The notes below the pieces were generated by a model. That model was not told the origin of the DNA. It saw nothing but the letters and a program-made list of their open reading frames with translations, and did no database searches. Positions 23,662-27,704 of a DNA stretch of 27,704 nt are shown here, piece after piece. The stretch is taken from positions 1-27,704 of the forward strand of contig JAWSUT010000032.1 in assembly GCA_033549345.1 (NCBI GenBank). The letters are read 5' to 3'. How positions within the stretch are numbered: position 1 is the first letter of the stretch; every line of letters starts with the position of its first letter. The translations under genes were made by a program, and so were the position numbers. The DNA comes from JAWSUT01 sp033549345 (GTDB lineage: Bacteria; Bacillota; Dethiobacteria; Dethiobacterales; Dethiobacteraceae).

Positions 23662-25571
23662 CGACGCTTAGCGGCAATTTCTTCAGTCACTCTGGCTGAA
23701 AAATCAGAAATGGTCATGGTCCCCACATCGCCGGCACCGCGTTCACGGACAGCCACTTCTCCCGCTTCCATTTCTTTATCACCCACAACCAGCATATAGG
23801 GAATTTTCTGCAACTGGGCTTCCCTGATCTTGTAGCCCACTTTTTCATTGCGCAAATCCGCCTCCACCCGGACACCGGCGATGGCCAGTTCTGTGACAAT
23901 TTCTTTGGCAAACTCATGGTGCTTGTCCGTAATCGGTAAAACCATCACCTGCTGCGGCGCCAGCCAAAGGGGAAACGCGCCGGCAAAGTGTTCTATCAGA
24001 ACCGCCATAAAGCGCTCAATGGACCCGTAAATCACACGGTGAATCACAGCAGGCCTGTGCTTTTGGCCATCCTCGCCGATGTAGTGAATGTCAAACTTCT
24101 CCGGCATCTGAAAATCAAGCTGAATCGTGCCGCACTGCCACGTGCGCCCAATAGAGTCTTTGAGATGGAAATCAATTTTCGGCCCGTAAAAAGCGCCGTC
24201 CCCTTCATTAATCACAAAGGGGATGCCCCGCTCTTCCAACACATCACGCAGCGCCGAGGTAGCCACTTCCCACATTTCCTCCGAACCCATGGCCTTTTCC
24301 GGACGGGTGGAGAGTTCCACATGATAATCGAAGCCAAACACATTATAAATCCTGTCGGTCAGCTCAATCACAGCGGCCACTTCGTCTTTAATCTGCGCAG
24401 GCAGCATAAAGATGTGGGCATCGTCCTGGGTAAACGCCCGCACACGCATCATCCCGTGCAGCGTACCGGAAAGCTCATGGCGGTGCACCAGGCCCAGCTC
24501 GCCCATGCGGACGGGCAGGTCCCGGTAGGAGTGAAGCTTGGTCTTAAAAACAAGCATTGAGCCGGGGCAGTTCATCGGCTTAATGGAAAAGTCCTGCTCA
24601 TCAATCTGTGTGAAATACATGTTTTCCTTATAGTGGTCCCAGTGGCCCGAGCGCTCCCACAACACACGGTTTAGGATAATTGGTGTCTTAATCTCATCAT
24701 ATCCCGCCCTGCGGTGTTCTTCGCGCCAGAAAGCCTCCAGTTCGTTACGGACAATCATGCCGCGGGGGTGCAGGAGCGGAAAGCCCGGCCCTTCATCCTG
24801 GATGCTAAACAGATCCAGTTCACGGCCCAGTTTTCTGTGGTCGCGCTTTTTAGCTTCCTCCAGGCGGTGCAGGTATTCTTCCAGCATGGACTTTTTGGGA
24901 AATGATGTGCCGTAAATCCGCTGCAGCATCGGGTTTTGCTCACTGCCACGCCAGTAGGCACCGGCCAGATTCAGAAGTTTAACAGCTTTTACCCTGCCGG
25001 TTGAAGGCAAATGCGGACCGGCGCAAAGATCCGTAAATTCACCGCAGCGGTAGCAGCTAATCACTGCGTCTGCAGGCAGGTCGCGAATCAACTCCACCTT
25101 GTATGTTTCACCAAGTTTATCGAAAAAAGCCACCGCTTCTGCCCGTTCCAGCTCGAACCGCTCAAGAGGCAAATCTTCCTTGATAATCTTTTGCATTTCC
25201 GCTTCTATCTTCTCCAAATCGTCCGGAACAAAGGATTCCTCATAATCAAAGTCATAGTAAAAGCCGTCCTTAATCGATGGCCCGATACCCAGCTTCACAC
25301 CGGGAAACAGCCGTTTGACGGCCAGGGCCAAAATATGGCTGGACGTGTGGCGGTAAACATCCGCACCTTCTTCATCGCTAAATGTCAGGAAACGAACTTT
25401 CCCATCTTCCTGCAGCTCATGCGTCAGGTCACGGACCATCCCGTTTACCTGGGCAGCCAGTGCTTCTTTTTTCAGGCGCCCGCCCAGATCATCTACTATA
25501 TCGGCAACGCGTGAACCGCTCGGGTATTCACGCAGAGCTCCATCAGGCAGCGTTATTTTTGGCACGCTCAT
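23658..25571 (-). CDS. thrS: threonyl-tRNA synthetase
   Basis: 637 aa, the usual full-length form. The TGS domain (1-61) is followed by the SAD editing domain (HTSSHILALAVKRL, about 75 onward, later CAGPHLPSTG), the class II catalytic core with the zinc cysteine in MNCPGSM and the motif 2 region RHELSGTLHGMMRVR, and the C-terminal anticodon-binding domain (from about 537, QQVMVLPI). ATG at 25571 is chosen with AAAGGA seven bases upstream; the GTG directly before it is a minor alternative. It has its own promoter and, unlike many thrS genes of Bacillota, no T-box in the 60-base upstream gap. Confidence 0.97.
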   Translation of the reverse strand: MSVPKITLPDGALREYPSGSRVADIVDDLGGRLKKEALAAQVNGMVRDLTHELQEDGKVRFLTFSDEEGADVYRHTSSHILALAVKRLFPGVKLGIGPSIKDGFYYDFDYEESFVPDDLEKIEAEMQKIIKEDLPLERFELERAEAVAFFDKLGETYKVELIRDLPADAVISCYRCGEFTDLCAGPHLPSTGRVKAVKLLNLAGAYWRGSEQNPMLQRIYGTSFPKKSMLEEYLHRLEEAKKRDHRKLGRELDLFSIQDEGPGFPLLHPRGMIVRNELEAFWREEHRRAGYDEIKTPIILNRVLWERSGHWDHYKENMYFTQIDEQDFSIKPMNCPGSMLVFKTKLHSYRDLPVRMGELGLVHRHELSGTLHGMMRVRAFTQDDAHIFMLPAQIKDEVAAVIELTDRIYNVFGFDYHVELSTRPEKAMGSEEMWEVATSALRDVLEERGIPFVINEGDGAFYGPKIDFHLKDSIGRTWQCGTIQLDFQMPEKFDIHYIGEDGQKHRPAVIHRVIYGSIERFMAVLIEHFAGAFPLWLAPQQVMVLPITDKHHEFAKEIVTELAIAGVRVEADLRNEKVGYKIREAQLQKIPYMLVVGDKEMEAGEVAVRERGAGDVGTMTISDFSARVTEEIAAKRR

Positions 25572-25604
25572 CACTCCATCCTTTTACTGTATCACTTATC
25601 ACTC

Positions 25605-25633
25605 ATCATAAAACCTGGGTTTTCCCGTGTCAA
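25605..25633 (-). promoter_or_regulatory. thrS promoter
   Basis: Minus strand -35 TTGACA (25628-25633), 17-base spacer, -10 TATGAT (25605-25610). The predicted leader is only about 27 bases, which leaves no room for a T-box. Confidence 0.75.
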
Positions 25634-25637
25634 GCTC

Positions 25638-26225
25638 TCAGGCCATGAAGTAAACCAGAAGCGCCTGAAACAGGCCCACAATAAACCCCAAAACAGCGCC
25701 GAGCACCTCAATCTGCTTCAGTTCCCTTCTTGCCACGTCCAAAACCAGGCCTTCCACATCAGTCAGGGACAATGCAATGATCTTATCGGCCACAATCACT
25801 TTCACATCGACCTGGTCGCGTATCCTCGTAAAAAACATCTCCGTCATTTTAGGAAACTGCCGCGCCACTTCCGTGGCAATCAGGTCACGCAGGGCATTGT
25901 TACAGTACTGCCGTACCGAGCCGGGCAGCATCACCATTTTTTTGTTGCACCAGTTATCCACCGCATTTTTAACAATCAGTTCCACTTCTCTTTGCAGAGC
26001 AGGCCCATCCAGACGCGAGGCAAGCTCGTCCACAGAAAAAAGCCGCTCCGCCACAACATCCCCCACATTGGCCGCGATCTGATCCCGTCGTTTAGGTATC
26101 AGCCCCTGCACAGAAAACGGACCGATTCTGACCGGGTGAAGCGGTCGGAAAAGCAGCTTAATAGCCAGCACATTGGTTATCCAGCCGATACCCGCACCAA
26201 TCAGGGGCAAAAGGACAAAAACCAT
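25638..26225 (-). CDS. DUF445 family membrane protein
   Basis: 195-aa protein of the DUF445 family (YheB-like). The N-terminal segment VFVLLPLIGAGIGWITNVLA and the C-terminal VLGAVLGFIVGLFQALLVYF are membrane spans; between them is a soluble part with the family-like KLLFRPLHPV and GLIPKRRDQIAANVG segments. The function is not known. ATG at 26225 follows GGGTGAGAG; the upstream in-frame starts (26300, 26234) have no or overlapping ribosome binding sites and would begin inside ytxC. It lies 52 bases after ytxC and immediately upstream of thrS. Confidence 0.85.
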   Translation of the reverse strand: MVFVLLPLIGAGIGWITNVLAIKLLFRPLHPVRIGPFSVQGLIPKRRDQIAANVGDVVAERLFSVDELASRLDGPALQREVELIVKNAVDNWCNKKMVMLPGSVRQYCNNALRDLIATEVARQFPKMTEMFFTRIRDQVDVKVIVADKIIALSLTDVEGLVLDVARRELKQIEVLGAVLGFIVGLFQALLVYFMA

Positions 26226-26277
26226 CTCTCTCACCCTTCCACCCCTACATTTTACCATGAAACGGGCAAAAAAAAAA

Positions 26278-27183
26278 TTATTTCCCTTTATGTGTGACAT
26301 GTTTATTCATATTTTGGCATAGTTTGCATTGTTTGCACAGTGTAACACGATTTTCAAATACATGCTTTAATGTGTCTGCCGCTTTGGGGAACATGGTAAA
26401 AACACGTTTGTGCAGCACCACACGATAGGGAGCAACAGTAATCAGCAGGCTGACCAGCTGATCTTCCTCATCGCTGCTGCCGTCTGCCCCGTCCCATTCT
26501 ATTCCCTGCTCCACATGTTCCAGAGCCTTATATTCCTGGTTCAAAAGCTGGATGTGACCATCTTCATCAAGTGTAACATGAACCTGGTTAATCTTCGGTT
26601 CCTGTAAAGCAACAAAATATTTCAACAGTTTAATAAATTCCTGATATTCTTTTTCCATTAAGAAATCATCCACCGCTTTATCAAGACTCTTGCGCAACAG
26701 CTCCAACCAGAACCGCAACCTAAACACGATAAAACCGTGCAGGTTAATGTAGCTGTTTTCAAACAGAAAATCTCTCAGACTGTTTTGCACCTCACTGTAT
26801 ACCTGCCCACCCGCGTTTTTTTCCTGCCGGTCTGCGTAATTTCTCTGGGCGAAACTTAAAATCTCCCGGCGTTCAGGACGCGGAAAATAAAAATAATAGT
26901 GCGATAGCAGTTCATCAAGATACGGTGCAATCTGCTCCTGCAATATAAACGAAGTCAGGCTTTCAGCCAAAAACCTGCGAAACAATCCTGCTGTTTCCCG
27001 GTCCGGTGCAGCTCCTTTTTTACTTAACACACACACAAAGTGAACCAAACGGTCAACCTTTTCCTCCTCAACACCTATTTCATATCCCGCTTCGCGGAAA
27101 TAGAGCATTCCTTCCTCAAGCCTGACTTTCAACCCCGGTGTCGCATGCTTGACGGCAATCGCAATCTTTGCCAACGCAGTCAT
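26278..27183 (-). CDS. ytxC: YtxC-like sporulation-associated protein
   Basis: 301-aa protein resembling YtxC, which sits just upstream of thrS in B. subtilis and is annotated as sporulation-related. It is largely helical and soluble, with the family-like strings RLRFWLELL and EYQEFIKLLKYFVALQEPK in the middle. The C-terminal end carries three cysteines, C-x2-C-x2-C (283, 286, 289), which could bind metal. The ATG at 27183 follows GGAAGGGAG at very short distance. It is 52 bases before the DUF445 gene and probably co-transcribed with it. Confidence 0.8.
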   Translation of the reverse strand: MTALAKIAIAVKHATPGLKVRLEEGMLYFREAGYEIGVEEEKVDRLVHFVCVLSKKGAAPDRETAGLFRRFLAESLTSFILQEQIAPYLDELLSHYYFYFPRPERREILSFAQRNYADRQEKNAGGQVYSEVQNSLRDFLFENSYINLHGFIVFRLRFWLELLRKSLDKAVDDFLMEKEYQEFIKLLKYFVALQEPKINQVHVTLDEDGHIQLLNQEYKALEHVEQGIEWDGADGSSDEEDQLVSLLITVAPYRVVLHKRVFTMFPKAADTLKHVFENRVTLCKQCKLCQNMNKHVTHKGK

Positions 27184-27250
27184 CTCCCTTCCCTAGTATT
27201 ATATGACTGACCTTTTTTTTGTATACTTTTTATCCACTTTCTCCCAACAT

Positions 27251-27280
27251 GAAGACGCGGGGACAGGTTCCACTGTCTTC
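27251..27280. repeat. imperfect palindrome with GGGGACAGGTTCC
   Basis: The segment carries outer GAAGAC/GTCTTC arms and an alternative inner hairpin GACAG/CTGTC around GTTCCA. GGGGACAGG-type strings recur in many Bacillota as REP-like elements, but only one copy is seen here, so the call is tentative. Confidence 0.35.
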
Positions 27281-27290
27281 ATTTGCTCAC

Positions 27291-27325
27291 AAAAAAAGAC
27301 GTGCAGCGTAGCGCACGTCCTTTTT
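27291..27325. terminator. terminator after the DUF1540 gene
   Basis: GACGTGC pairs with GCACGTC around an eight-base loop, with seven A and five T flanks. On the minus strand it ends in seven T residues, three bases after the DUF1540 stop codon. Confidence 0.85.
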
Positions 27326-27327
27326 AT

Positions 27328-27498
27328 CTAATGCTTTGGCTTAAATGTTGCGCAATCGGTCTCTTCCGTATCGGAAGCGTTGGGAGGCTGAATCTCGATT
27401 GATGAAGCCATGCAGTGGTCACCGGACTCATAATATTCACAGCTATCCACAACACACTTCACCCTGGTAATGGGGTTTGATTCCTTAGAAGCGCGCAT
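27328..27498 (-). CDS. DUF1540 domain-containing protein, 56 aa
   Basis: A 57-codon gene starting MRASKESNPITRVKCVVDSC. The cysteine pattern, Cys15, Cys20, Cys29 and Cys49 with YYESGDHC, then MASSIEI and DCATF, fits the DUF1540 family, small cysteine-rich proteins frequent in spore-forming Clostridia. The function is unknown. GGAGGG lies six bases before the ATG. It stands alone between two terminators, with a TATAAT upstream. A plus-strand frame through the same region is not credible. The length is below common cut-offs. Confidence 0.8.
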   Translation of the reverse strand: MRASKESNPITRVKCVVDSCEYYESGDHCMASSIEIQPPNASDTEETDCATFKPKH

Positions 27499-27551
27499 CA
27501 AATGCCCTCCTTTTATTTATTCTGTGCTTATATTTTGCCCAAGCCAATCCG

Positions 27552-27557
27552 ATTATA
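27552..27557 (-). promoter_or_regulatory. possible -10 box for the DUF1540 gene
   Basis: TATAAT on the minus strand, 54 bases before the ATG. No good -35 box was found at the right distance, so another sigma factor or an activator may be needed. Confidence 0.4.
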
Positions 27558-27610
27558 CCTGCCAAAGATTTTCTGCGGAGCTAATTGCGATGTTTCAAAA
27601 AAACGATGTT

Positions 27611-27632
27611 AAAAAGGGCTGTAACTCCAGCC
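27611..27632 (-). terminator. second terminator-like hairpin
   Basis: Minus strand GGCTG/CAGCC, five base pairs around six bases, followed by two C and five T. It lies just downstream of the stronger terminator at 27652-27681 and may be a back-up. Confidence 0.4.
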
Positions 27633-27651
27633 AAAAAGAGTTTACCCCAAA

Positions 27652-27681
27652 AAAAGATAAAAAACCGCCTGTTTTAGGCGG
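27652..27681 (-). terminator. terminator of a gene beyond the right edge
   Basis: Minus strand CCGCCT and AGGCGG pair around AAAAC, followed by a T-rich tail. It faces a minus-strand gene that must end near or beyond position 27704. Confidence 0.75.
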
Positions 27682-27704
27682 AATATGGTGCTAAGCGGCA
27701 AAAT

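Noticed and set aside
22957..23799. 280-codon open frame on the plus strand
   Set aside because: It is antisense to infC, its leader and the end of thrS, has no ribosome binding site, and crosses a promoter and a terminator of the real genes.
25572..25637. T-box upstream of thrS
   Set aside because: Only about 60 bases separate it from the upstream gene, and no T-box motif or specifier stem is present.
27198..27203. TATAAT upstream of ytxC
   Set aside because: It is so close to the ytxC ATG that the transcription start would leave only about seven bases of leader, and no -35 box is present.
27470..27694. 74-codon open frame on the plus strand
   Set aside because: It overlaps the start of the DUF1540 gene on the other strand and runs through minus-strand terminators; composition is not protein-like.
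1..27704. CRISPR array, prophage, insertion sequence or tRNA genes
   Set aside because: No regularly spaced repeats, transposase or integrase sequences, or cloverleaf-forming sequences were noticed by eye. A tRNA scan and a repeat search would be decisive.

Overview
The window looks like a chromosomal segment of a spore-forming member of the Bacillota, most likely Clostridia-like, of roughly balanced GC content. The evidence is a Bacillus-type rRNA leader with boxA, two sporulation-associated families (YunB and YtxC), a T-box in front of pheS, KtrAB-type potassium uptake, and a gene order (ytxC / thrS / infC-rpmI-rplT / trmH / pheST-zapA-cvpA-polX-mutS2) that matches the Bacillus subtilis arrangement. 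I cannot name the genus. No prophage, transposon, CRISPR array or defence island is visible, and no tRNA gene was found.

Layout. Positions 1-37 hold the 5' end of a 16S rRNA gene on the minus strand. About 590 bases of leader follow, with three tandem sigma-A promoters, each with a 17-base spacer, and a boxA antitermination site. Next come an unrecognised 125-aa gene and a two-gene fumarate reductase/succinate dehydrogenase-like operon (flavoprotein plus iron-sulfur subunit, no membrane anchor). Divergent from it on the plus strand are a TIM-barrel amidohydrolase and a DMT-family exporter. A 40-aa membrane peptide gene then converges, 1 base apart, on yunB. A 2H phosphoesterase (LigT-like) and a large class A penicillin-binding protein lie on the plus strand.

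From 10.09 kb to the right edge everything is on the minus strand. Read in transcription order from the right this is: DUF1540 protein; ytxC; DUF445 membrane protein; thrS with its own promoter; infC-rpmI-rplT with its own promoter (buried in the end of thrS) and a leader terminator; ktrB-ktrA-trmH; a 32-aa YqzL-like mini-gene; a phenylalanine T-box; then pheS-pheT-zapA-cvpA-polX-mpg-mutS2. Translation, cell division and DNA repair are thus linked in a few long transcription units.

The most notable observations are: a PolX protein whose three polymerase aspartates are all replaced and whose second HhH segment appears deleted, while its PHP nuclease domain is intact, encoded beside an alkyl-base glycosylase and MutS2; an AUU start codon for infC; a T-box that begins directly at the stop codon of a mini-gene; an iron-sulfur subunit with shortened cysteine spacing paired with a flavoprotein lacking the covalent-flavin histidine; and two short genes (40 aa and 56 aa) plus the 32-aa gene that standard length cut-offs would miss. 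I did not find a clearly new multi-gene system. The degenerate PolX/Mpg/MutS2 cluster is the best lead.
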